Below are positions 25,847-33,765 of a DNA stretch of 60,182 nucleotides, piece after piece; the first letter of the stretch is position 1; each line of letters starts with the position of its first letter. Position numbers and translations under genes: made by a program. The notes beneath the pieces were generated by a model. The model was not told where the DNA came from and ran no database searches. It saw only the letters and a program-made list of their open reading frames with translations. This DNA comes from an uncultured Lachnospiraceae bacterium. Lineage in GTDB: Bacteria > Bacillota > Clostridia > Lachnospirales > Lachnospiraceae. The DNA lies in contig CADABQ010000018.1 in the NCBI GenBank assembly GCA_902786205.1, forward strand, positions 1 to 60,182, written 5' to 3'.

Positions 25847-26983
25847 CTATCCAACTACCCTATCTACTACTCGTTTCGTAGATTGTCCATCCAAAATTCC
25901 GTCATACTGTTTTTCTATAAACTTATCAAAATGTACCATCTTAAATGGTTTTGTAAGGGCTTCCAAAAATTCTTCCTCACTTCTTAGTAACATTCCCGGT
26001 GCCTCTTCTTCATAAGGTCCATAAAATCCTCGGTCATATTGCTCTAAATCATAGGCATACAAAAGAATTGGCTTTCCAAGTAATACATATTCCACCACTA
26101 CCGACGAATAATCTGCCACAAGCAAGTCAGAGACCACAAACAATCCCTTTATATCCGAATATTCTGTCATATCATAGCATCCCTTTGGTAACTTTGGCAT
26201 AGCTTCCCGAACATGCGGATGTAAACGAACAAGAATACACCAATCCTCGCCTAATTGTTCCATCACCTTTTCCATGGAAAAATATTTAAAAATATCTTTA
26301 TTCTGTTGGGACGTCTCACGGAATGTAGGTGCATACAAAAGAATTTTTTTTCCTTTTAATTCTGGATAATTCTCATAAACCGCATTTCCGGCTTTCTTTT
26401 TGGCAGCCTCATCAAAATAGAAATCAGTCAAAGGTATTCCGGTTGGAAAAATCCGTTCTTTTTTTATTGCAAGTGCATCTTCATAACAAGGAATTACTTT
26501 TGAAGAACTGACAAATAAATGGGTTACTTTTTGATTTCCTTTTTTCACACACTTTCTTACCAGCTCATCGCCTTCTGTAGTTAAACCAAAACGCTTAAAT
26601 GCGCCTACTCCATGCCATAATTGTACAATCTTTGTTTTTTTAGAAGGATTCATATATGCCAAGGGCAAAAAGTTATCATTTAAAAATACATATTCAGCGG
26701 TAGCAAAATGGTAACTAATTCCCACAAAAAATTGTAAAGCTCCCTTTATCTTACTTACAACTTTTTTGATTCCTGTTCCTGTAGGGGTAAGAATATTCCG
26801 TTTGGAAAGTATCACAAACTGAAATCCCTCTTGTCTTCTTTTCATTTCTTCATATACATAACGAATGTTTCCTTGAAATTTACAATCATGTACCATAAAT
26901 AATACAACCTTTTTGTTTTTCACAGGAAAGATTCGAAAGAAATGAAAAAGAATACCAAATATCCAATATCCGATTTTCTTCAT
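25847..26983 (-). CDS. TarL/TagB-like polyol-phosphate transferase
   Basis: Protein of 378 residues, nearly all one CDP-glycerol glycerophosphotransferase-type domain: VQLWHGVGAFKRFGLT (about 118), FPTGIPLTDFYFD, LLYAPTFRETS, LVRLHPHVRE, DLLVADYSSVVVEY. A short hydrophobic N-terminus (YWIFGILFHFFRIFP) may touch the membrane. It is the third gene of tarI-tarJ-transferase, so its donor is probably CDP-ribitol and its product poly- or oligo-ribitol phosphate. Whether it primes or polymerises cannot be told from sequence. ATG at 26983 follows GAGGACGATAAA. Confidence 0.88.
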   Translation of the reverse strand: MKKIGYWIFGILFHFFRIFPVKNKKVVLFMVHDCKFQGNIRYVYEEMKRRQEGFQFVILSKRNILTPTGTGIKKVVSKIKGALQFFVGISYHFATAEYVFLNDNFLPLAYMNPSKKTKIVQLWHGVGAFKRFGLTTEGDELVRKCVKKGNQKVTHLFVSSSKVIPCYEDALAIKKERIFPTGIPLTDFYFDEAAKKKAGNAVYENYPELKGKKILLYAPTFRETSQQNKDIFKYFSMEKVMEQLGEDWCILVRLHPHVREAMPKLPKGCYDMTEYSDIKGLFVVSDLLVADYSSVVVEYVLLGKPILLYAYDLEQYDRGFYGPYEEEAPGMLLRSEEEFLEALTKPFKMVHFDKFIEKQYDGILDGQSTKRVVDRVVG

Positions 26984-26993
26984 TTTATCGTCC

Positions 26994-28019
26994 TCATTTA
27001 CTCCAAATCATAATTGTCTTTCCAATGGATTTTTGAATATCCAACTCAAATGCCCGATTCATATCTGCAATAGAATGTATTTCTACCAAAGCACCTACTA
27101 ATTTTCCAAAGTATCCAATTATCTCTGGATGACTTGCATATAACGCTACTGTCTTTTCAAAATCAACTCTTCCGCTCCGACTGCTTCCAAACAAACGAAG
27201 TCCTTTTTCCAAAACCATTCTTGTATTAATCGGAACCGGATATTCGGATACTCCAAGTAATGACAACGTTCCCTCTGGATTAATTACATCAATAATTTGA
27301 TTGATTGCCTTTTGAGATGCTTCCCCGCCCACACATTCAAATGCATGGTCAACTGCTAAATCGTTTGGAATAGCCTTTACATTATAAGTCGCATCTGCAA
27401 ATGTAAAATCCTCTAATTTTTCATCGTTGGTTCCAAAGATACAAAGATGAACATCGGGGAACATAGATTTAAACAACACCGCTGTAATATAGCCTAAATT
27501 ACCATCACCCCAAATGCCAACTGTATTTCTTCTAGCATGGGCAATTCCATCGAAACGTCGTATTGCATGAAAACTAACCGATACCAATTCTGTAAAGGCA
27601 GCAATGGTCTTATCTATGCCCTCTGGAAGTAATACCGCCCGGTCAGGGTCCAACGCAACCAGATCCTGCATAAATCCGTCAAAACCACTGGCTCTAAAAC
27701 GACTGCTTCGCAAATAATTTTCAGCAATTACATCATCTTTTTCTACTGGTGTATTCGGGATCATCACAACGCAGTCTCCTGCTTTGTACACACCGCTTGG
27801 ATCATATACAACCTCACCAATCCCTTCATGTATCAATGCCATCGGAAGTTTTTTTGCCAAAACTTCTGCTGGTCGTACTCCCTGGTAATATCGTTGATCT
27901 GCATGACAAATAGACAAATGCGTTGGTCGAACGATCATCTTATCCCCATGTAGATCAATATCCTGAAAAGAAACATCAATTCGTCTAGGTGCAACTAACT
28001 GATATACTGCATTCAACAT
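26994..28019 (-). CDS. tarJ: Ribulose-5-phosphate reductase TarJ
   Basis: Protein of 341 residues, a medium-chain dehydrogenase. LSICHADQRYYQG carries the first zinc Cys region, ALIHEGIGEVV the GHE-like motif (here HEG), and VGIWGDGNLGYITAVLF the NAD(P) Rossmann turn. TarJ reduces ribulose 5-phosphate to ribitol 5-phosphate, which TarI activates to CDP-ribitol. It overlaps the tarI end closely (28019 against 28021), the standard pairing. The tarI partner makes TarJ more likely than other alcohol dehydrogenases. Confidence 0.88.
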   Translation of the reverse strand: MLNAVYQLVAPRRIDVSFQDIDLHGDKMIVRPTHLSICHADQRYYQGVRPAEVLAKKLPMALIHEGIGEVVYDPSGVYKAGDCVVMIPNTPVEKDDVIAENYLRSSRFRASGFDGFMQDLVALDPDRAVLLPEGIDKTIAAFTELVSVSFHAIRRFDGIAHARRNTVGIWGDGNLGYITAVLFKSMFPDVHLCIFGTNDEKLEDFTFADATYNVKAIPNDLAVDHAFECVGGEASQKAINQIIDVINPEGTLSLLGVSEYPVPINTRMVLEKGLRLFGSSRSGRVDFEKTVALYASHPEIIGYFGKLVGALVEIHSIADMNRAFELDIQKSIGKTIMIWSK

Positions 28020-28020
28020 A

Positions 28021-28728
28021 TTATTTTTCTCCTTTTGTCATGGTCTCTGCTACACGCAAATCATATGGATACGTAATCTTAATATTAAATACTTCTCCCT
28101 CTACCAAATGTACCTCCTGTCCTTTCATTACAAAAATCTTAGCTGCATCTGTAAGAATTTCTTTCTCTTCTTCTGAAAGGGCATAATACAATTCTTTTAA
28201 TTTCTTTGCTTTAAACGATTGTGGCGTCTGTCCCTGATACATGTTTGCTCGATTTGGAATGTTTGTAATCACCTTATGGTCATCACTTTCTACAATCGTA
28301 TCGGTAGCTGGTATCACCGTATCACATGCCCCATACTTCATAGCACAAGAAATGTTTTCCTCAATAATACGGTGTGTTACAAACGGACGCACCGAATCAT
28401 GCGTAACAATAATCGTATCCTCATCTAATCCATATTTCTCTTCAATATAAGCAATAGAATTCATAATTGTTTCATTTCTTGTTGCGCCACCCGAAATAAC
28501 AGCAATACGCTCTCCATCTTTCATATATTTTTTCACTAAATTTTTTGTGTGTTCTACCCACTGGGAAGGACACAATACTATAATTTTCTCAAATTTTGGG
28601 TTCACATAAAATTTTTCTAATGTATGAACAATAATAGGCTTTTCACCAATTGTGAGAAATTGCTTTGGTTTCTCAACATTACCCATTCTACTTCCCATTC
28701 CACCAGCTAAAATAACTCCAAAAACCAT
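28021..28728 (-). CDS. tarI: Ribitol-5-phosphate cytidylyltransferase TarI
   Basis: Protein of 235 residues of the IspD/TarI family: GVILAGGMGSRMGNVEKPKQFL (CTP-binding loop), GGATRNETIMNSI, THDSVRPFVT, and the C-terminal FNIKITYPYDL. The adjoining tarJ makes TarI more likely than IspD. It makes CDP-ribitol from CTP and ribitol 5-phosphate. ATG at 28728 follows GGAGGAAAATAA. A T-box leader with its own promoter lies directly upstream, an unexpected controller for a wall-polymer gene. Confidence 0.88.
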   Translation of the reverse strand: MVFGVILAGGMGSRMGNVEKPKQFLTIGEKPIIVHTLEKFYVNPKFEKIIVLCPSQWVEHTKNLVKKYMKDGERIAVISGGATRNETIMNSIAYIEEKYGLDEDTIIVTHDSVRPFVTHRIIEENISCAMKYGACDTVIPATDTIVESDDHKVITNIPNRANMYQGQTPQSFKAKKLKELYYALSEEEKEILTDAAKIFVMKGQEVHLVEGEVFNIKITYPYDLRVAETMTKGEK

Positions 28729-28791
28729 TTATTTTCCTCCTTACTCGTTGTTACCCGCGTGAACCATCTATGCACATTCCGAGAGCGTTTT

Positions 28792-28822
28792 TACTTTATA
28801 GGACGTATTCCCCTATAAAGTA
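28792..28822. repeat. CTATAGG-type hairpin repeat, copy 1
   Basis: TACTTTATAGG (28792-28802) pairs perfectly with CCTATAAAGTA (28812-28822) around ACGTATTCC. The context CACATTCCGAGAGCG (28772-28787) is shared with the copies at 36434-36460 and 50671-50699. It lies between the T-box terminator and the tarI start, inside the leader mRNA. Confidence 0.65.
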
Positions 28823-29124
28823 AAAAAATCCCTACAGAAAATTTTCTCTTCTGTAGGGACGAATCTTTCGCGGTACCACCCTGTCTTTGGCAAATTGCCA
28901 TCTTATCTTATGCGTAACGTGCATGAACCGTCATATTCTACTCCTGTTGCTACTCTCAGCATACATTTTTCAAATATACAACTCAAGTGTGAAATTCAAA
29001 TATTATCTGAACTTAAATGTGCTTTCAGCCATGACACATTCTCTCTGCAAAGAAAATAATATTCTGCCTGCTTTCGCAGTGCACCGTCTTAGTCTTTTTC
29101 CATTTTGTGTTTTTGCACTTCTAA
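28822..29124 (-). promoter_or_regulatory. T-box riboswitch upstream of tarI
   Basis: On the minus strand the T-box sequence GGGTGGTACCGCG (28869-28881) is followed by TCGTCCCT, as in the antiterminator of T-box leaders. The terminator follows: TCCCTACAGAA pairs with TTCTGTAGGGA (28829-28859) and ends in seven T. Stem I features include CATGGCTGAAAGC; the specifier region reads TTTGAATTTCACAC, where UUC (Phe) followed by a purine fits best, but this codon call is tentative. Uncharged tRNA would stop termination and allow tarIJL transcription. T-boxes normally control aminoacyl-tRNA synthetase or amino-acid genes. Confidence 0.9.
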
Positions 29125-29130
29125 TTTTTA

Positions 29131-29159
29131 ATTTTACATAGGGTTTTGGATTGTGTCAA
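29131..29159 (-). promoter_or_regulatory. Promoter of the T-box/tarIJL transcript
   Basis: TTGACA (29154-29159) and TAAAAT (29131-29136) on the minus strand with a 17-base spacer; the predicted start near 29124 begins the T-box leader. Confidence 0.75.
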
Positions 29160-29241
29160 GAAAAAGTTTTTTCTATTCTTCTATATCTAGAGACTACATT
29201 ACTGTTCACAGACAATGCATAACTGCATTTTATTCCTCTTT

Positions 29242-29811
29242 TCACGGATGTTCTTTTATCTCTTTCACTCTTATTTCATGCTCGCTAGCCATCTTCCATG
29301 CTGTTCCTTGTTTTATGGCATAAACAGTACCATTAAAGTCTATAAACGTATATTCAGAGACTTCTTTTGGATTTCCTTTTATGATTATCTTTTTCATTTT
29401 AGGGCTATTATCTACAATACCTCTCTCTATCTTTTCAATACAATCTGGCAATTCTAATTCTACTAAAAATTCATCAAATGAAAATGCCACCTCACCTATA
29501 ACCGTAACCTTATGCCCATCTATACGATCCGGCACCTTTATTTTAGATTTAGGACTTTTCATCATTGCATTATTACATTTTATAATCATAGCAGAAGAGT
29601 CTTCTATATTAACCCTATACGTATATAATCCATCTTCTGTTTCGAAAATATTACTATAACCTTTCGGACCTGAAAATTCTGCTTTTACTTCAAATTTCTC
29701 TGAAAAAAATTGTTTTAGATAATGGTTAATGCCCAAATTCCCTATACACAAAATAATAACACAAAAAAAAGCTGTAGGTAACGAAAATATATTTTTATAT
29801 TCTAATTTCAT
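29242..29811 (-). CDS. Membrane-anchored LRR-like protein, module III
   Basis: Protein of 189 residues. A hydrophobic segment at residues 12-30 (AFFCVIILCIGNLGINHYL) anchors an extracytoplasmic domain. Residues 95-175 show the BspA-type leucine-rich pattern: VIGEVAFSFDEFLVELELPDCIEKIERGIV, then MKKIIIKGN, then VYAIKQGTAWKMASEH. It overlaps the ATPase stop by 4 bases (ATGA) and is the last gene of module III, in the same position as the 20282 gene of module II. A role in self-protection or peptide binding is conceivable but unproven. Confidence 0.65.
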   Translation of the reverse strand: MKLEYKNIFSLPTAFFCVIILCIGNLGINHYLKQFFSEKFEVKAEFSGPKGYSNIFETEDGLYTYRVNIEDSSAMIIKCNNAMMKSPKSKIKVPDRIDGHKVTVIGEVAFSFDEFLVELELPDCIEKIERGIVDNSPKMKKIIIKGNPKEVSEYTFIDFNGTVYAIKQGTAWKMASEHEIRVKEIKEHP

Positions 29812-30434
29812 TGCATTACCTCCATACGGCCATCATTCATTTTTACAATATGATCACAAGAAGACTCTATATCATACTTGTTGTGAGAAGCAATTATCAC
29901 TACAGCTCCCCTTCTAGCTTCTTCCTTTAAAATATCATGAACTAATTCAATACTATTTTCGTCTAACGCATTGGTTGGTTCATCTAAAAGAAGCAACTCT
30001 GGTTTTTCAAAAATTGCCTGTGCTATATTTAATTTTTGTCTCATTCCTAATGAATATTTTCCTACTTTCAATTCACTATCAAGCCCTACTCTTTTGAGTG
30101 AATCTTCTATATCATCTATAGTTGCAGTATTTTTAATTTTTGCAAGTAATGCTAAATTATCCCTACTATTTAAATAAGGCAAAAGTTCCATGTTCTCTAT
30201 TATAATTCCTAGGCTTGGCGGAAACGAAATATCCTTATGAAGTACTTTACCATCTATCACAATATTCCCCCTTGTTTCTCTTATCAGCCCAGCAATACTT
30301 CTTAAGAGCATTGTTTTTCCAGATCCATTTGCACCGCACAAACCATATATTTTTCCATTTTCAAAAGTATAATTAATATTATCTAATACTTTTTTCCTTT
30401 TCATTATTTTCGTTAAATTTTCTATCTTAACCAT
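29808..30434 (-). CDS. ABC ATPase, module III
   Basis: Protein of 208 residues starting at ATG 30434 (GAGGAAGATACG upstream), overlapping the permease gene before it. Walker A is GANGSGKT, the signature YSLGMRQKLNIAQAI, Walker B LLLLDEPTNALDE, the switch IASHN. It is a close paralogue of the module II ATPase at 20984, and the two transporters probably arose by duplication. It serves the three permeases at 30427-32592. Confidence 0.93.
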   Translation of the reverse strand: MVKIENLTKIMKRKKVLDNINYTFENGKIYGLCGANGSGKTMLLRSIAGLIRETRGNIVIDGKVLHKDISFPPSLGIIIENMELLPYLNSRDNLALLAKIKNTATIDDIEDSLKRVGLDSELKVGKYSLGMRQKLNIAQAIFEKPELLLLDEPTNALDENSIELVHDILKEEARRGAVVIIASHNKYDIESSCDHIVKMNDGRMEVMQ

Positions 30435-31137
30435 CGTATCTTCCTCCATAAAAATCTCTGTTTTTTATTTTCCATACACATGCAAAATAAAAGATCACGC
30501 ATAACGCAATCTCAAGTAATATATACTCTATGTACTCCTCTATTCCGTTATATTTTCCATTTTTAACAATATGATTAAACAGAAATACGCTAGCAATTCC
30601 ATGCTCTGTATTGAATACGCAATTGCCTATGATGCTGAAAATAATGCACACAACTGCTGCCGCAGTGCGCTTAATATATAAACTAATCAAAAAAACGAAT
30701 ATACACATATTGAAAATGGTCATAAAATAATCAAAAAAATCGAAAAACATTTTATCAAAATGATTGTTTGCATATTTATAATCCACAATATAATTTATTA
30801 ACACAGAAAGCACGACAAAAGTAAAAACCTGCTTTCCTATTTTCAACAATAACCTGGCAACATAACTATATATGTTCACACTTCTTGAGAGCTTTAGAAC
30901 TCCATATGAATCCACATAAAAATCCTTCCACTCTGCAAAATACAAAATCAAGATAATAACCGGAGTGAGAAACGCCATATAAACTAATACATATTCTTCT
31001 CCCATTTCGTTTTCATTTAACCTACTTAGTATTGGCATCATCTTTTGCAATCCGCTATTACATTTCATAAAATATAGTTGCATGGAAACAACAAAAATAA
31101 ATATACCATAATAAGCCCAATTTCTTTTTAAATCCAT
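30427..31137 (-). CDS. ABC-type membrane subunit, module III
   Basis: Protein of 236 residues with about six membrane segments (AYYGIFIFVVSMQLYF; TPVIILILYF; FVVLSVLINYIV; FNMCIFVFLISLYI; AAVVCIIFSIIGN; ILLEIALCVIFYFACVW). No soluble domain. Gene ends overlap both neighbours, showing tight coupling. Divergent from known permeases, so family assignment rests on context. Confidence 0.7.
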   Translation of the reverse strand: MDLKRNWAYYGIFIFVVSMQLYFMKCNSGLQKMMPILSRLNENEMGEEYVLVYMAFLTPVIILILYFAEWKDFYVDSYGVLKLSRSVNIYSYVARLLLKIGKQVFTFVVLSVLINYIVDYKYANNHFDKMFFDFFDYFMTIFNMCIFVFLISLYIKRTAAAVVCIIFSIIGNCVFNTEHGIASVFLFNHIVKNGKYNGIEEYIEYILLEIALCVIFYFACVWKIKNRDFYGGRYDG

Positions 31138-31841
31138 ATATCCTCTCTATTCCTTAGCCTAATAAATATTCCTTTTACTATAGTCAAGACAAGTATTAAT
31201 CCACCCATAAAACCAAGACAATCATATAAATTTCTATTCTCACCACAAACCCCTGTTACCACCTCAAAGCCTGACAAAAGAATACAAGTTGGATAATATA
31301 GTGAAGTAACGAAATACCATAAACTAAATGAAACAATTACAGAAATTTTTGAGGCAGTCCTGCTATTATATATCTCCATAATCTCCTTGACGTACCATAC
31401 CAAAATCAAATATCCCATCATAACAATATATTGAATGAAAAATGCTGGCATTACATTATGTTTTATCATTACCCTTACATCTCCCGCAGTTAAACACGTT
31501 ATAACTTCTATTAACATATATATACTAGCGACTGCACATGCAACGCGAGCTGCGTTTTTTAATCTAAAATCATGCCAACCTTCTATACTCGTATATCTGG
31601 TTAATCTGCTTATAGCATCCCCATCATTGATATAGTCCTCTAAGAAAACAAATAATATCATCGGTATTACAAGTATATTTACGGAAGCAGTGTAATCTCC
31701 TATCACAAGATTCTCTGTAAGACTTGTCTTATTTATAAATTCCTTGTTGAACATTTCATATAGCGGTATAAATGTTGTCAATCGATCAATCAACAGTATG
31801 ATGAACACCGTTAAATAACCACATAATTTTCTATATTTCAT
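31128..31841 (-). CDS. ABC-type membrane subunit, module III
   Basis: Protein of 237 residues with about six hydrophobic segments (LTVFIILLIDRLTTF; ILVIPMILFVFL; VACAVASIYMLIEVITCL; QYIVMMGYLILVW; ISVIVSFSLWYFV; LGFMGGLILVLTIVKGIF). ATG at 31841 follows GATAGGAAAAAGAA, overlapping the previous gene by 11 bases. It is similar in size and layout to its two neighbours. No clear substrate clue. Confidence 0.7.
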   Translation of the reverse strand: MKYRKLCGYLTVFIILLIDRLTTFIPLYEMFNKEFINKTSLTENLVIGDYTASVNILVIPMILFVFLEDYINDGDAISRLTRYTSIEGWHDFRLKNAARVACAVASIYMLIEVITCLTAGDVRVMIKHNVMPAFFIQYIVMMGYLILVWYVKEIMEIYNSRTASKISVIVSFSLWYFVTSLYYPTCILLSGFEVVTGVCGENRNLYDCLGFMGGLILVLTIVKGIFIRLRNREDIWI

Positions 31842-32592
31842 TTCTTTTTCCTATCGTATATACCAAAAAAATTACAGCAATATAAATAATAGTAACCTCT
31901 AAAAATAATGGGACAATTGTATCTGCACCATACTCACTAGCTGGCTGAAATAATAATGCTATAGAATTCTTTTTTTCAAATAATGCAAACCATATAGCAA
32001 AAATCATACCATAAACAAGTTTTATATCTTTTAATTTTAGTGCACACATTGTGCCTGCCATTGCCACAATACCCGCAACAAATGCTATGATTAGGCTAAA
32101 TAATAAATTAGCCAATAATGCGTGATCTATTTGCCATCTTATAAAGCCGTCATGTACCAATTGATCTGATTCAATTTGTGTAAGTTTTCCTCCATTGAAT
32201 GCAATAAAAGTAAATAACATATTTAGAAACATACTCAAAAATATAATCAAAAAACCGCCACAAAAAGATAAAAGCATATTTTTCCTTAAGTAGTTATTCT
32301 TTCCCATTCTGCTAATAACAGCAATCTCATACCCACTTTTTCTTTCTCTCCAATTCATAGTTGAAAAAAGCGCAAGCATATACAAAGGAAGTGGCCAAAT
32401 AAATATACTCTGTAACATGTGATGATTCATAACGGAACTACATCTCAAAAAGAAACATTCCTCAGGATAATATACACCCATTGTTATAAATTGTTTTATA
32501 AACAGTAAAATTTCTGTAGACGGAAATAGCAACAATATCATTATTAGTACATTTCTCAATCTATTTTTCCATAATTTTTCCAAAAAAAACAT
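31831..32592 (-). CDS. ABC-type membrane subunit, module III
   Basis: Protein of 253 residues from ATG 32592 (AGAGG 9 bases before). About six membrane segments, for example NVLIMILLLFPSTEILLFI and FCGGFLIIFLSMFLNMLFTFIAF. The cytoplasmic stretch NWRERKSGYEIAVISRMGKNNYLRKNMLL is like the coupling loop of ABC-2 permeases. It lies directly downstream of the DUF2712 secreted-protein gene, so the substrate may be that protein or its mature form. Confidence 0.75.
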   Translation of the reverse strand: MFFLEKLWKNRLRNVLIMILLLFPSTEILLFIKQFITMGVYYPEECFFLRCSSVMNHHMLQSIFIWPLPLYMLALFSTMNWRERKSGYEIAVISRMGKNNYLRKNMLLSFCGGFLIIFLSMFLNMLFTFIAFNGGKLTQIESDQLVHDGFIRWQIDHALLANLLFSLIIAFVAGIVAMAGTMCALKLKDIKLVYGMIFAIWFALFEKKNSIALLFQPASEYGADTIVPLFLEVTIIYIAVIFLVYTIGKRNEI

Positions 32593-32675
32593 AATCATAT
32601 ACCTCTCAAGTGTACCGAATTAAGTCCTGTTGCCTAATTCAGTACACACAATTTTATCCAACTTTGAAATAATTA

Positions 32676-33107
32676 TTAGTTTGTTTCCTCGTCCCAATAT
32701 CCTGAAACAACATAAGTCTTATTAGAATCATTATTATTTTCAGCTGCAAGTCTCACATCTCTCTGAGATGCCTTTGAAGTAGCATCATAGTAATGTGCTC
32801 CACTTCCTTGTGCTACATTATGTGTCTTATCTGATACAACAGTAGTTCCATTTTTTTTAGTTGTAAGCCAGAATGTAGCTATCTTTCCTTTTCCCTCTGC
32901 ATTATAGGTCAAATCGACTTTCCATTTATTTTTTACATTTGTTGTTTGTCTATATCTTGCAGCTGTTGTTGAATTCCCATAATGTTCTTTCAAACTAAAG
33001 TTGAAATCAACATTGTCGTTGCTGGCCTTTGAAATCATCGGTGCTCCTAATAATCCTATTGCAATTGCACCTATTGCAATAGATTTTTTATACTTACTTA
33101 CCTTCAT
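32676..33107 (-). CDS. DUF2712-family secreted protein
   Basis: Protein of 143 residues. A signal peptide (KYKKSIAIGAIAIGLLGAPMISKAS) is cleaved after about residue 28. The mature part fits my recollection of DUF2712: NFSLKEHYGNSTTAARYRQTT, NKWKVDLTYNAEGKGKIATFWL, and the ending RLAAENNNDSNKTYVVSGYWDEETN. Members are found beside ABC transporters of bacteriocin type in Firmicutes; biochemical function is not established as far as I know. AAGGG lies 7 bases before ATG 33107. Its place between agrD2 and the permeases suggests quorum-controlled production. Confidence 0.8.
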   Translation of the reverse strand: MKVSKYKKSIAIGAIAIGLLGAPMISKASNDNVDFNFSLKEHYGNSTTAARYRQTTNVKNKWKVDLTYNAEGKGKIATFWLTTKKNGTTVVSDKTHNVAQGSGAHYYDATSKASQRDVRLAAENNNDSNKTYVVSGYWDEETN

Positions 33108-33143
33108 ATTTTAACCCTTGTATAATCACTTTGATGTAGGTAA

Positions 33144-33329
33144 TCATACTTTCCTTTCTTTAAATTCAATAATAATAAAAAGCTTCTGTTTTTTTTCTTT
33201 AATTTCTCCGTAAAGACATTCAGGAATATCAACTTCTCTCCACATCAAAACAGAGTCAGTCCCCATAATGATATCTGTAGCCAATTCTTCCATTTTGTCT
33301 GAAAGTCTTTTCTTGAAATTACTTAGCAT
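33144..33329 (-). CDS. AgrD-like autoinducer precursor 2 (Ser ring residue)
   Basis: Protein of 61 residues; ATG at 33329 after GGAGGTGAAAAAGG. An amphipathic leader (LSNFKKRLSDKMEELATDIIMG) precedes TDSVLMWREVDIPECLYGEIKEKK. Aligned on Trp and on the (V/I)PECL tail, SVLMW matches CHVIW of the neighbouring precursor, so Ser sits where the thiolactone Cys is. A five-residue lactone (ester) autoinducer is predicted; a Ser lactone is known from some staphylococci. It has a longer C-terminal tail than AgrD1. It may instead be a decayed duplicate, though the reading frame and ribosome site are intact. Confidence 0.65.
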   Translation of the reverse strand: MLSNFKKRLSDKMEELATDIIMGTDSVLMWREVDIPECLYGEIKEKKQKLFIIIEFKERKV

Positions 33330-33621
33330 CCTTTTTCACCTCCGTCTAAAGCATCCATGTTATTTGCTTTATAAAGGCTATTTTCCCTCTGTTAAACTAT
33401 GATGATGAACCTTCAATGTCTAGGGGAACGTATCCCAACTTTCTTCCTCACATCTACCATACACCGAGTGTCAGCCAAGCTCCTACTAAAATGTAATTCT
33501 TTAAAAACATTTTTTAATTATCTCTTTACTTCAGCTATAATAATAAATATTTTACAAAACCAGTTTTGTTTTTGAACAATCCCGAAATATTTTGTTATAT
33601 CTCCAAGACTGTACTTTGTTT
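33330..33621. other. Spacer between the two agrD-like genes
   Basis: About 290 bases. The minus-strand segment near 33520-33550 resembles the 3' end of the agrD2 gene (translated KIFIIIAEVKR against KLFIIIEFKERKV), as if the agrD unit had been duplicated and this copy's end had lost its frame. No other feature was found. Confidence 0.4.
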
Positions 33622-33765
33622 TTACTTTTCTTCCAGTTCCCTGCGAAGGCACTCTGGCACCTCTACTTCGCCCCATATTACATGGCATCCCATACTTGTT
33701 GCAAAAAACACAGACAATGCTAGTAAGCCAGATGTCAATTCGGATAACCATTTTTTATAAAGCAA
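33622..33765 (-). CDS. agrD: AgrD-like autoinducer precursor 1 (Cys ring residue)
   Basis: Protein of 47 residues starting at TTG 33765, 8 bases after AGGAGG; overlaps the agrB end by 31 bases. Residues 1-26 form an amphipathic leader (LLYKKWLSELTSGLLALSVF). The predicted ring is CHVIW (27-31), followed by an acidic tail GEVEVPECLRRELEEK in which PECL matches the conserved P-E-x-L tail of AgrD proteins. The five-residue Cys ring is like that of Clostridium perfringens AgrD. AgrB would cut after Trp and close the thiolactone. Confidence 0.8.
   Translation of the reverse strand: MLYKKWLSELTSGLLALSVFFATSMGCHVIWGEVEVPECLRRELEEK

Noticed and set aside
33518..33751. 77-codon minus-strand frame overlapping agrD1
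   Set aside because: It is a different frame over agrD1 with no ribosome site and no AgrD pattern; the agrD1 frame has a good TTG start and recognisable tail. Only its 3' end may reflect an old duplication.
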